A DNA stretch of 64,000 nucleotides from Dimorphilus gyrociliatus (taxonomy: Eukaryota > Annelida > Polychaeta > Dinophilidae): assembly GCA_904063045.1 (NCBI GenBank), contig CAJFCJ010000022.1:496001-560000 (forward strand). Direction: 5' to 3'. Of this stretch, positions 10,832 to 24,400 are shown piece after piece (position 1 is the first letter of the stretch; the number at the start of each line of letters is the position of its first letter). The notes under the pieces are model-generated. The model saw only the letters and a list, made by a program, of their open reading frames with translations. It ran no database searches and was not told the DNA's origin. Made by a program: the position numbers and the translations under genes.

Positions 10832-13248
10832 ATGGTACGCTTTCTTTATATTTCATATTTAATTATCTCTCTTTTTGTCTCTCATTCATTCATTCAATCA
10901 ATCGTATATTCATTTAGATAAACAGTTCCCTCTCTCTATCCATGTATCTAAATCACTATCTATCAGACAACTTCCGACTAATTCCACCTACGTATAGCTA
11001 TTACACGGATTATCTACATATTATACAAAGAATAATTTACACCAATACACTAACCAATAATAAAGCAGTGTATTTCGAACATTTGCAAATGACTACTCGA
11101 TTAATTTTCCTAGGCTGAAATTGTTTCTTTTTTTAAACTTTTTTTCGCGTTAAAAGATGAAAGAATAATAGTTTTTAAATAGAGAACGTCTAGTATTACA
11201 TTCAGATTTGGTCTTTCTTTAAAAAGCTAAAGAAGATAGAAGATAAAAGGGAAGAAGAAAAATCCTAGAAGAAATAAAAGAAAGTTACAAAAACTATTAA
11301 ACGTTGGCAACTATACTCGGAAAAGTTAATTTCGTTATCATTCATTTTAGTAACGACCTTGGCATTTTTTACTGCAAATAGCATAGATTTAAAAATAAAC
11401 ATATTCTATTTCCTGCTTTAACCTAACTCTTTCTCCTCTCTACTACGTACACCTATTTCATGGAATTTTTTCTTTTTTTCCCCTCTCTTCTCTGATCAAT
11501 CAATCGTTATTTTCCACCTCCAACTCCATCATCTAACTACCCAATGATCCACCCACAAAAATTTACGCCTTTCAGTCACAATATTTATATTTAAGTGAAA
11601 AGAATGGAAAGGGCAAATGGACAAAAAAAGGAAGAGACGTGGGAGGAAAAGTGGCATTTTTTTTATGTGGAAAATTTAAATACTTTTCTTTTTTAGGTTT
11701 TTTTCATTTGATCAAATAAACTAGAAAAAATTGGAAAAGAAATCAACATTTTCGTATAACTACGACAAGGCCAATTAATTATGAAAAGGCCTGTAATTAT
11801 TCTTTTACTTCCGTACATGTTGAATCATTATCATATTTATAAGTGTTTGTGACAGATGTAGATCATATATATATATATATGTACATATGCTGTATATACG
11901 CATTTTGATAACAAAGTGTAACCTTCTCTTTTGACACTTGTTGACAAATAAGCCCTAAAACGGAGAAATCTCTTAAAATAAACAAAAAGGAAAGAGAAGA
12001 GTCAACTCTTTATCAGCAGAAAAAATAATAAACAATTATAATAAACAAATTTTGACAAGAGAGCAGTAGAGATAAAGAAGGGAGACAGAACGACAGCTAG
12101 AAAAGAAGAAAGAAAAGAAGAAGAGGAAGAAGAAGAAGAAGAGATAAAAATATATGAACAAATAAGTTAAAATAAATAAAGGATGGATTTGAAAGTAACA
12201 AAAGTGGTTGGTATTTTAATTTATGACCTCAATAATTAATAATTGAGTAAAAATACATATTTTTGTATAGTTTATTTATTGGGCGATAATACTATTATTA
12301 TTAGAAAATGATTTACTAAGGGGATATACATCGGTCTATCCTTCTGAAGTAAGCGAAAGGTTTGTAATTGTATAAAATGTACAATGAAAAACTTGATGTA
12401 TTTATTCCGCGTTTTATTTAAGTTAAAACTTTAGAGCTTTTCTAATTCTATTAAAAAATTATATTAAAGTAAATTTATTGAGATAGAAACGGCTGTGTTC
12501 TCTTTTAAACATTTCTTACAAATTTCATTTGGTTTGGAAATAATAGAAAAAATAGAAATTGCTTAGAATACAATTTTGAGAAGATGAGTAATTAATTGTA
12601 TTACTATTATTTGTTAATGTTTGAATCCGTGAACAAAAGTATTCTAGTGATTGACTCTTTAATAAATTACATATCTATATTCGAGTACAAATGATAGTTT
12701 TGTTGTTGTTGTTGTTGTTGTTATTGTTAATGATGGATAAAGAGTTTATTGAGTGCAAAAAAATAGAAATTTGAATGTATGGGTATGCGTGCATGTGGGT
12801 TGAATGAATGTATGAATGCAAGTATGTCGATGTATGTATGTACGTAGATACGTACGCTGTAGTTTAAAATAGTGTATGAATGAATAATAAAGAGTAAATA
12901 AGTGAATGAGGTTAATTTATAAGACCAATATCCTTCCTTCTCCCTTTTACTATTAGAATTGATAAACAAGGTAGCAATAAAAGAATAATGAAGATAATAA
13001 TTGATATATGAAAAGAACATCTATTTTTGGTTAGTTACCAATGGGATTAGTTAAATTATAATAGAGAAATATATCTATTAAAGTATAAATAAACCATAAT
13101 TAGCATACAATAGACATAAATATATATATTTATATATATACTGTATATAAGCATACAGTACAGTAATACTTTTGAAAGAATTTTATTATTATTAACGTTA
13201 TTATTATACTATTTACATTTATAATTATTACTATAATTATAATTATAG
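10832..13248. other. Intergenic, AT-rich; no gene recognised
   Basis: Upstream of the receptor gene. It holds GA/AAG-rich purine tracts (about 12060-12145), short (TTG)n and TATG-like simple repeats (about 12700-12840), and AT runs. The 97-codon minus-strand frame at 12727-13020 is low-complexity Tyr/Ile/Phe/His sequence over these repeats and is not a gene. Confidence 0.55.
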
Positions 13249-13817
13249 AAGTAATTCGCCTGCTATCGCACATTTCTCACATTCGTCATGCTGCAGGGAT
13301 ATTTCTAAATGTTGCAGTATAAGAGCTCTAGTAAGTATTATTTTGGGAAAAGTCCTGTATATAAATTAGAATTGATTGATGGATAAAAGTTTCTATATAT
13401 ACTAATTTATTAGTATAGCATATTCAATGTTAAAATTCAAAAAGGCTGACGCAGTGTTGGATGATAAATAAATGTTGTTTTACATTCTAGGAATCGGCCA
13501 AGAAACTTTGCTGTACTCCGAAAATCTACAATACGTGCTGTAACCGATTCAATTCAGTTTGTAAACTTATTTTATTTGTTTATTTGATTGAAACGAGGGA
13601 ATTTTCGATTTTTCTCCTATAGGAAAATCACAGCAATATTTGCTGTAAGCTTATTAGAAGAGAGAAAAAAAAGAATTCTTCCAATTACAAAATTTTCCTC
13701 AGAAGTCTCGATAGAATTGAAAAAAATCCTCCCACATCAGATGGTATCTGCTCTAATATTTGTATTTTATATATTCATAGACTTTCTGCTAATATATGCG
13801 TTGAAGACAATTGTTAA
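13249..13817 (+). CDS. Candidate small cysteine-pair-rich protein (5' exon not found)
   Basis: Three plus-strand exons in consistent phase: 13249-13330, 13491-13556 and 13623-13817 (TAA). The signals are a perfect GTAAGT donor, a TTTTACATTCTAG acceptor, a weaker GTTTGT donor, and a TTTTTCTCCTATAG acceptor. The translation shows CCRDISKCCSIRAL, then KKLCCTPKIYNTCCNRF, then NICCKL and a tail ending CVEDNC, i.e. repeated Cys-Cys pairs as in secreted disulfide-rich peptides. I do not recognise the family. No signal peptide exon was identified; one would have to end in phase 2 upstream. Two caveats apply. Without the GTTTGT splice, exon 2 reads on to a stop at about 13620. The minus strand also shows a spliceable open frame here (13511-13252), so strand is uncertain. 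A TTG-initiated frame overlapping exon 3 is probably a shadow. Confidence 0.35.
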
Positions 13818-14198
13818 TAAGACAACTTGTACTCGAAATGAAAGAAACAAACAAACAAAATGAATTTATGATAAACAAATACAAATTTATAGAAAAGTAA
13901 TATTTTCACTTATTGCCTAATCGTTTCCGTTCCACATCATTTAAGATTATATTATCAATTATAAATGACTACAGTCCCTTTTCTCTCTCAAGAGATTTCT
14001 CCCGCCTCTTTTTGTTAAGCTGTCGTAATATTTCTCTTTAGCAGTTAAAGAGGTTAAAGTTTAATTCGTTAAGTCGTAAAATATAAAATAACATACACAC
14101 AAACCCTACAAACACGAATAGAGAGATATGTATAAATAAAAATGTAGAATATATACTGTATATATGTACAATCTACTGAACATGTCGGATATACTATA

Positions 14199-14201
<3 letters not shown>

Positions 14202-14234
<33 letters not shown>
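14202..14234. repeat. (TA)n tract
   Basis: Long run of TA dinucleotides, preceded at 14149-14169 by a palindromic ATATACTGTATAT motif. Confidence 0.9.
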
Positions 14235-14239
<5 letters not shown>

Positions 14240-17107
14240 TACAGCAGATCTATGTATAATACTGTTTACAATAAGAAATTAATGGTAATGAATCTGTACA
14301 AGATATACAACAAAACCCTCTTCAAACATTTCTTCAATATTAGATATTATATGTATATATTATCAATTCTTAATTTAATGTAATAAGTAACACAAATGCG
14401 TATTATGTAATTGAGATTAGAACAATGTGATTTAGACATATAGATAAGGATAAAGAGGGGGAAAGAGAGAGAGAGGGAGAGAGAGGGAAAGGGAGGGAGA
14501 CAGAGAATGAAAGTCAGGAATAAAGAAAAAAAATTTAAGAACCCGTAAACCAGATGTTTTCTTTTTTTCTATAATAAATTCAATGTGTATAATTAACAAG
14601 AAACGGAACATTATTTTGTTGTTGTTATTGTTTTTATTAAAAAAATACGCATTAGGAAAAGAGAGAGAGAGAGAGAGAAGAGAAATCAAAAATTAAAATG
14701 CATACATACACGCACTTACACATACACACTGTTAATTAGGAAATAAATTAAATACAAAGCGTAATAGATCGCCGGAATAAAACCTAACAAACCTATTTAT
14801 AATTCATCTCTATCTATAAAGAGCAATTGTTTAATAAAGTTTGTCAAATAGATTTAAAAAACAATGAAAAGAAAAGATAAAAAACTGAAAAAAAGAGATT
14901 TACCTGACAAACTACAAACAAGAAGAAATTTTGAACAGCAGTTATTATACTTACAAAGATATCAGAGTTTACTTTTCAATGAACTCTGTGTGTTTTCTTT
15001 TTTCTAGTTGTATATTGCTAGTTTCCAAATGTAAAAAATTATTTATACTGTCTGCTTATTTTAGCCTCTAGATAAGATATATCAACGGCAGATGCGTAGG
15101 GGGCGCTTAAGTCTAATAAAAATTCATAATTTCGTCTCTAAATATCAAATATATAATACACGGAATAAATTAATTATCATAATAATAAAGGGCAATACAA
15201 TATAAATATATATAATAAATATATTGCATATACAGTAGTCGCTATATTGGTGTATAGTACACATCAAATATATACAGTATATATCTATATATATATATAT
15301 ACATATATGTAAACGGCAGCTCCACTACAAATGCATTATGATGTGTAGTTTATCAACTTGAATATACAGTATAATTGGATATTTTATATACTCTGGATAA
15401 AAGTTGAAACGTCACGATAAAGAAAACAATCTGTACGTTTCAATCTTATGTGTTTAAGTATTGTTGTCCTATATAATTCAAAATTGAGAAATAATAATTA
15501 ACAATACATCACATTTGTTCAAACAGACATGTAATGTAAACAAGTGGGGTTTTTTTTTCCAATAATAAGTAAGATTGATTCTTTTTCTTCTATCTTTTTC
15601 AACCCTTTACTGAGTTTATGTAATCACAAATCTTTGTATAAATCAATTATTGTCAGAAAAAAAAGACTCTTTAATTAAACAGATGTATAAGCTTTCTTTA
15701 TCATATGAAATCCTTTAAGTATTCTCTTGAATGTTAAACTCTTTCATTAATGCTCTAATATGTCCACTGAATTGCAAAATGATGACAAATATTAACTTTT
15801 GAAAGGTCAGTCAACCATTGATCTACTAGCCGGCATTATAAGGTGGTCGAAAGACAAAGCAGAAAAGAAGAGGAGGAGGAGGAAGAAGAGAGTGAGACAA
15901 TCTTTGTGAAATGAAACGAAAAAAGATAGGAGATAGCTCGGTAATAATAATAGTAATGCTAGAATGAAGAAGATAAAAAGATACTCGAGTATATAAGATT
16001 AATCTCTTGTTATGTTTTGAAATGGGATATGTCTAATATATATATCTACATATATAAGTTTATACCGAATATAAGAAGTTTTTCGTTAACATAATCACTA
16101 GAAAGACCACTTACTATTCATTTGCTGAAGTAGGTCAGGATTTAATAAATTACAACATACATTTAAACCGTATAAACAATTAATAGAATAAGAATCTAAA
16201 TATCACAAAATGCAAAATAAAGGAAAAAGAGAAAAATGACAAAAGCCTATAGTTTAAATATTCATTCGTTACCTCTATAAATTGTTCTTGCTATTCCTTC
16301 TAACGACCTTTTACCGTCTGAATGTCTCTTTCTATAAGAGTATAATACTCTTATAATATATGTTTATGAATATTTGACTTTTTTTCCGTCTTTTCTCCTC
16401 TATCTTTGCTCTCTTCTTTTTATATTTCCTTCTCTACTTCGTTTCAACCATGCAGTATGTATTAATACTTTATATATATATATAGAGAGAGAGAGATAGA
16501 TAGATACATACATACATACATATATGTGAGAACTTTACACTATTCACTATGAAACAATAATTACCAATTGTTTAAAATGAAACAATATGGTTTGAAAACC
16601 AATATATGCGTATATTGTTATATCCATTGGTTTGTCCAATATATTGTTATACTATAAATTAGTATTTTGTAAATATTTTCACACAAGCAAAACTGAAAGA
16701 ATTAAAAAGTGAAAAAAGTTTACTATCTGTTAAAAAATTCCCTATTTCTTCTCTAAATTACACTTTTTCTACATTTATACTATACAAAGAAATATACGAT
16801 TATGTTATACTACCACTCGTAAATCAGATATTCATCTATTCAGCTATTTACTCAATAGATTATTAAACGGTGAGGTAGACAATGTTTTTATCATTTAACT
16901 ACTTTATTATTACTAATTTATAATAGATAAAGAAATATTTTATTACGATCAACCGGAAGTAATTGTGAATGGAAACAACTTCCCCATAAATACAAAAAAA
17001 AAATAGCTGAATAAAAATTTACAACTGTGACGTGGAAAGGAAAAACGTTTCCATGGCGATGATAGCGTAAATGATAAACGCATCCCAAAGCAGTAAAGAT
17101 AAATGGT

Positions 17108-17109
<2 letters not shown>

Positions 17110-17138
<29 letters not shown>
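17110..17138. repeat. (GA)n microsatellite
   Basis: Uninterrupted AG dinucleotides on the plus strand. Confidence 0.9.
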
Positions 17139-17141
<3 letters not shown>

Positions 17142-18488
17142 AAGAGAGTGAAAAGTAGCAAAAAAGTAAAAAGAAAAGCAAAGGCGACTTCTTAAAAGTA
17201 GTAAATGGATTAAGATATTAAACTATAGTTTTTGGGAAAGTCTCCTTCTCAATAGAATAAAAACAAGAAATTTGATATAAATTCTATAGAATAAAAATAT
17301 ATCTCGTTAACAAAACTTTCAACAAACTTCTCTTGGCTATTGTTTGTTTGTTTTTACAACATTGCCGACTATGTCAATATTAAAGGAATTAAAAGGAAAT
17401 TGCTCTTCACTCTTCCCCTCATGATCTAACTAAACTAACCTATATTCCAGCTTTTCTCTTGTTCTTAGTGGAATACTAAATTTATTTCACTGCTTTAACT
17501 TATTAATTGCTGTGATGTTTTTAGCTTTCTTCTATTATCTGCCCACGACCACTTCTCCCTTCTGTCTTTCTTTCATTCCTCAAAGAAATGCTGTATAACT
17601 CTTCAGTGCAATTTTTCAATTATTAACTTTTCCTTTATTACCGTTAAATGTATGCTAATAATTCATAAAGTATATATTTTTGGCCTATTCCCTTACAACT
17701 TATTCCTAGAAAAGGTAATGAGATTAATTTTTGCATTTCCGATTAAATACTCAAGTAGATGGCGTTAGTGTTTAGTCTTATGTAAGTTTGTTCGTGGAAT
17801 CTTATTATAAGAAATTTATTTATAGTAAAGAAAGGGTTTGATCGAGGGAGGGAGGGATGGATGGATGGATGGAAAGAAGGAGGAAGAGCGATAGAGGAGA
17901 GGTAGGAGGACTGAGCCAGAGACAGAGAGAGAGAGAGAGAGCGAAGAGGGAATAACTAAGGGGGGTTTGATTTAATTTGTTTCTAGGCGTTGATAAATTG
18001 TCAGAAATTATTAGCGCTCCTTTAGCATTAAGGTGAAAGATACGATTGGTAGATTGTGTTAGTTTGGTAAAAATCGGACAAATAATTCTAAACGATGATA
18101 AAAATAGGAAAATCTACTAGCAATTGAATAATCTTCTTAAACTTCACAGAAAAAAGTTTGCATGCTATAGAAAAAATTGATTATTCTCTTTTCCTATTTT
18201 AATGGAGAAATACACAAATAAGGGAGAATTATGAAGAGAAAGAGAGAGAGAGAGAGAGAAAAACATAAACACAAAAATGCGCTTGTTTTGAATAAGAATA
18301 AATAATAAGGAACGATTACTTCTTCTTAAATGGTTTTTAGTATGATAAAATTGAATGTATTAAATTATTTTATCCGATCTACGGTTGACTAATTAATCAC
18401 TACTTCAAGCTATAAAAAATATTACAAAAAATGTCTCTAATATTCTTTCTTTCGTCTCAAATTAATCTAATTTTAATTATTATCCGAA

Positions 18489-21400
18489 TCAAGGACCCAT
18501 AGCTTTGACAATATCAGCTTCATCCAAAATCTCTTGGGCAGTGTAACGATTTAGTTCGTCGTAGTTTGGGTCGAGTGTAAACCACATAGCAACGGCACAC
18601 CGACGTCCTTTCGTTACAGGTAAGACGCCGTGATAATGACCAGCATTAAAGCCGACAAGTCTTCCACACTGCGGTTCAAGTAAGGCTTGCGTGGTAAAAT
18701 TTTGATTAGCGAACAAAAATTTGCCTCCTTCGAAATCGCCATTGAGATACAAGATGGCGCTGTATGAAAAAAAATATACATTTTAGAAACAATGAGACAA
18801 CTGTTTACAATAAAGAGGTGTGTAGACTAGAGAATTTGTATCATGTACAGTATATACAGTATATATATATACTAATATAATATATATATATCTATATCTA
18901 TATATAGTACACAACATACTCTTATATAGTATAATTGTATAAAATTAGTAAATGGTAAAATTCGTTTTATAAAGGATGCCAAGTAGGAAATGTGCTGACC
19001 AATCAACCGATAAATATATCCTTTATTAACTTATAACGCCGAGTATTATTTAGTTAGAGTTTTCAAGCACAGGAGGAATTATTTGCAAAAATCACGCATG
19101 CGTATTCAAAAGAAGCTGATCCGTCAACTGATCAAAGAAATTTGAGCGGTAGCTTTTATGAACTGTTCACGCTTCTACATTGAGAACTCTATCGCTTCCG
19201 AAAACCACTTCGCGCAATAATCAGATTACACTCAAGACGGAAAAACCCTACCTATAATCCCTTTGAACGTAAGCCGGCCTTGTTCTAATACAAGTCTTAT
19301 CTTTCTGCATAACGCAATTATCGGCGTGTATAGGGTGACTTAAATCTTGGCGGTTATTTTGTGCACCTGGATAGTATTAGATAATAATCATTTTCATTCA
19401 AAAGAAAAAGATGTTATGTCTAAACAATTCCAACCTTCAATAGCCTCTCTACAAACCAAATGCGTATAATCAAAATAAATTTGTTTCTTTCCGTTTGTAA
19501 AGTAACTTTCAGCTATTTGTCGGCTTCTTTCACTCTTTCGAAGGTAAGTTGTAACCGCCTCCTTCAACGCCTTTTTCTCTTTCACCAACTGTTTAAGTAA
19601 AACAAAAAAAAAAAATACTTGTATATATCAATGAAATTATTATAACTCAAATAAATGACATTTCAAGAGCAGATAGACAATTTTTCAAATGCAATTAATT
19701 TGCCTCGCGGGAGCATCAACTCCAGTATAAAACCATAAAAACAAGAAAACTAATCTCATCCCATATTCTTGTTGCTAAGCAACAAATGTTTTTGTAACTA
19801 GAAACAAAAACAGATTAGCCAAAGAGGAAGAAGAATTTTACAGATAAAATATGATTAAGAGAGGAAAATATTCTAAAATTTTTACATTATTACTATTTGT
19901 TATTATTGTTATTGCCATAGTTTAATTTTACTTTCTTTCCCTTTCCCTCTCTATCTGTCTGTCTGTCTCTCTCTCTCTCTCTCGCTCTCTCCCTCCCTCC
20001 CTCCCTTTTTCCTTTCACCTTCCCAAATCTATTAGTAAAGTAAACATTTTAGAGACATTGTACAATTGGGGGTTTATCCCGCTATTATTAATTGTTTTGG
20101 GCCCAGAAATCCGATATGGGAAGAAGGGATAAGGGAAAAAAAGGGGTCATAATTAAAAAAAAAATACATTAAGCTTATAGTAATCTTGACGTTGATCATA
20201 CTTACGCAATTAAGGTTGCTATTTTGTTTATATCTTTTTTTTGGCCTCTTTTTTATGTTTTTTATTGTCAACAGTTTGGGCGAAGATTAAAGATCTATTC
20301 TATTGAAGGTTGTAATGTTATATTAGTAGAGGAATAGGAGGAGAAACGTTGAAATGTTGATAAATAGAAGACAGTTTGAAATTTCTCAACATAAAATGAA
20401 AATAAAATATTAAACAAGTTAGAATGTTAGTTTCTTTATAAAGAAAGTATAAACCAGTTCGTTAGATCAAAGTAGAAACATAATTAACTCACTTCCGCCG
20501 CCCTTTTAGGGGTCATTCCAGCGAAAAATTCACTATTTGTATGTGGAGATGTTCGCGACTCCATTCCTGGATAACCGTCACCAACGAGCGAGCCGGTCTA
20601 AAAGAAACGCCATACAATAAGGTCTATTGTTCAATTTGTATAAGAAATATACGAAAAATCTTACGTCTGCTAAATCAATTAAAAGTTTACAAGTATCTTC
20701 ATCTAGCACATTATCAACAACGAATCTATCGGTTCCGTTCAAGTCGTCTTCCCTCTTAAATACTTCCAAGTGGTCTTCTTGAACAATTTTCAAGAAATTT
20801 TCCTTCTCCTCCATATTCTCCATTTTCCGAACGGAATTAAATAGCGAAAGAGAGTTTTGAATTGTTTGATGTATTGAACGGCGATTGAAAGAAAATTCCA
20901 TTTTGATAAAGTACCTATTGCTATTTTGAATAGGGGATACTCTGTGACCTAATTTTTGAACTATCATTCGTCCGCAATTAGGCTTAACAAGACCTTCAAC
21001 TTCGCTTTCCGATTCGAGGAACAGTGAAGCTCTACAAAGTAAAAAATCAATCTAATCAATTCTTGTACTTATTCATTGAATTTCACTATATATAGATATA
21101 TTGGAAATTGATATTGGCTAATATCCACTACACGAATAAAAGAAAAGATAGAGGAAAGATTAGGGTTAAGAAGAAATAAAGAATGGTTCTGGTTAGGGTT
21201 GAAATGTTCAATTAGGTCAATTTAATTCAATAAAATTGGTCTTTTGGGTAAAATGGAATTGACTTTTAACCATAAAAAAAAAGGTTTAGGTCAGGAAAGG
21301 AAGTATCTTATTAAATGGAATAGACTAAAAGCTAAACGTACGTGATATCGGGAGAATCTGCACAACTGCTTTCAGGCGAATCGCAATATTCCAGATCTGG

Positions 21401-24400
21401 AAAGAGAAAATTACACATTTTCTTTTTTTGTTGCAGTTCAACCAAAAAAATTAATTAAATAGGAAAACGAATGATATAATAGAGGGGAAGACCTTTAGAA
21501 TTCTTCGTAGTTAATTCTATTAATGAATAATATATTTTCCCATCAAGATAAAAATATAAATCAGTAAACTTTCTAGCTTTTTCAACCACTTCCAAGTACT
21601 TTTCGACACGAAGAATGTCCAATTTTTTATCCCGAAGCGCCATCTGTCGTCAAAATTTCAAGTTATTTTTTTACGTATAATTACTATCATTATAACAGTT
21701 ACCTGCACAGCATCGCCCACGGTTAAAACTTCCTTCTTGTAATCTTTATGCTCGCTCTTTTCAGCTACACTGCTATACGCCTATAAATATACCCAGAGAA
21801 GATCGAAAAATCGTTAGGAAACAATAGAAAACTATATACTGTAGCAAGTTCCGTAAGTGCATTACACTCTTCTTCATTTAGAAGACCGTCTACTACAATA
21901 TGATTTTCGCCTTTAAGCTCGTTGCCATTGGCGTAAATCGAGAGTCCGTGCCGTTTATTAAATGATGAAACTATTTCTTCTTCGCTCCTTTTCTTAAGAG
22001 TCTAAAAGCAAAAAAGCATCCCTTTTATTAACAGCGTCAGCGAGGATCTATAGTATTGAAGTTAGATTTTCCTTTACCCTTTATTATTATTATTATTGTT
22101 ATTATTATATTTATTATTATATTTATATATCGTTTGCCTACTGTAGCTATAACCTTAATAGAAAATAAATTACCTGAGCTTCGATTTCTTTCAAGTGGAA
22201 AACTTGAGCTGCCTCTTCGTTGTCTCTTCTTGTCGTTTCGACATAGGCCTGCAAAGTAACAGTTTTTTTGCAATTTTTTTTTTGTTTTTTTGCTTTTTTT
22301 TACTTTGCACTCGACATGTAACAAAGCAAATAGAAACCGTTTAAGGAATTGGAAAAGAGAGGAACACTTTTAGCATTTCGATGCAACTTGTAAAAAAAAC
22401 GGGTAATTATCACTGGAAAAATTCAGACAAAAGCCTGACACGTGTCAATTAAACAAACTCGGTCACTCTCACCAAACAATTATCACTTAATCAGTAACAA
22501 TTATCGGCTTATGCCTGTAATCTTTCATCATTTGGGTACATTTTATTTTCTAAGGTAAGAGAATTCTGTGTACTATATTGGTTTGTCTCCCTCTGCCCCA
22601 CTCTCTCACTCTTATCTATGTTTTTTCCTTACGAAAACTGTTAATCTTCAATTAAGCATATACGCAAATAAATTTTAGTACCTTTCGAGGAGATAGATCT
22701 TCTTGACCTAGGATCTGAAGATAGTATTTCAAATTAGACTTCTGCCTCTTGTCATCAGCCGTAAAGAGGAGATAAGTCAAGCTACATTCCGCCGCTTCCT
22801 TTATCTTTTTGACTATAAAAAAAAGAAAAGAAAACGAAATAAAAGAAGAAATAAGAGAATAATAAGCAGGTTGAACTTCAAAAAGCGAAATCTAATTAGG
22901 ATAATGCCTTTTTCTTTCAGTCTCTCTTTGAAATTTTTACTAAGCCAGATGTAACGCTGCTTTAAAAAAACAATCTTTTTGAAAATTATGCCCGACAGGG
23001 CGTTGATATTTTTATCTGCTTATCGGAATGTGACTGACGATATGCCAAGGTAAAGGGGTTGAATTTTTTTTGTTATGTGCTACTTTCCCTCTTGCTTCTT
23101 TCTTGTCTGTAGACTCTTTCTTCAACTTCAAAAATGATAAGGTTGAGAAAACACTTTTTCGTTGAAGGAGAATGCTTTTGGGTGCAGGTTTCTTTGAGAT
23201 GAGAGAAAGAAATCACTCAGTAAGCCTCTCTTCTACCTCCTTTAGTTCCGTCCTTAGGAACGTATCACTATGGCTAATAATGAGCTTTAGACGAAAAGTA
23301 AAGTACTCTAGAGGGGCTTATTCGCCAATACTAGGAATACTAAAAATAAATATCGAATAACAAGACTCAAGGGAAGAGTATTTAAATTCCATCCAGCGGC
23401 GTGCGACAGAACAGCTGTATTTAAAAACAGCCTACACCTGGACCAATCGAGACAAGAAATTTATCAAATTTTCAACGTTATCGTGAAAATCCCACGAGTA
23501 AATGGGTCGCCGACCCGAAAATGTGCGAGTAAGCGTGCGGAATCCTTAAAGAATGCCTTAACTAGGAGGAAAACATCTGCGCCGATTATTATATAAATAC
23601 TAACCTTTATAATAAGCAAATTGTAAGTAATCGAATAAATCTCTGACGAAATTCTCTATAAAATATCCTTTGATTGTTTGTACTTTCCGTTTGCAATCGA
23701 CCTTACATTTGATATTCTCAATTAGGCCTCCTGAAGTAAAAAGAAATATACTAAGTAAGTAAGTAAGTTAGTCAGTCAGTCAATGAATAAGCAAATAATG
23801 ACTATGTGATAAACATAAAAGTTTCCCACTTTCCTCTTTTCTCCCTCATTATTTTCATACAAACTCCATAAAGATCAAATGAACGAAGAGAAAAGAATAA
23901 AGAGAAAGAAAACATACGAGCTTTAAAGACGATAAACATATGCTTTTATAAAATACAAACTTGTTATATTTGCTGAATTTTATCATTTACATAATTCTTG
24001 ATGATTATTAACAAAGAAAGTTTAAATAGCTTTCATTTGTCCGACACTTCAGCGTAAAAACTACATTAATCATAGGAAGATAGTACGTGACCAGCTCATA
24101 AACGCACTCTAGGCCTAAAAATGTTTCCAAAACGATCGCTTCTGAATGAATTAGATTGGGCGGGAAAAACGACTGTATTTAGTTGTGCCAGGGCAGAGAG
24201 ATTATAGATTCTATCGAATAAACTTTCTAATAATCTTATGCAATGAGTCTTAAAACTCGTAGGCCTGGAATTGGATCCTAAAGGCAAACAAATAATCAGC
24301 ATCCTTCCTGGCTTTTAAACGGAACAGCATATCTCCCATTGCTTTTATATTTCTAATGTGTAAAGTCAACCTGAGTCGATTCTACAGGCATATTTCTCTT

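Larger units (their letters stand above)
13818..18488. other. Intergenic, repeat-rich; no gene recognised
   Basis: Very AT-rich. It holds long TA runs (about 14202-14234 and 15284-15310), several TATACTGTATA/TATACAGTATA palindromes, and GA tracts at about 14460-14510, 14660-14680, 17110-17138, 17925-17942 and 18240-18259. Frames at 14432-14689 and 16949-17161 are translations of these repeats. Confidence 0.6.

Noticed and set aside
12727-13020. 97-codon minus-strand frame
   Set aside because: Covers ATG/TATG-type simple repeats; the composition is Tyr/His/Ile/Phe-rich with no motif.
13588-13863. 91-codon plus-strand frame with a hydrophobic segment
   Set aside because: Starts at TTG with no ATG and overlaps the phase-consistent third exon of the Cys-rich candidate; treated as a shadow, though not excluded.
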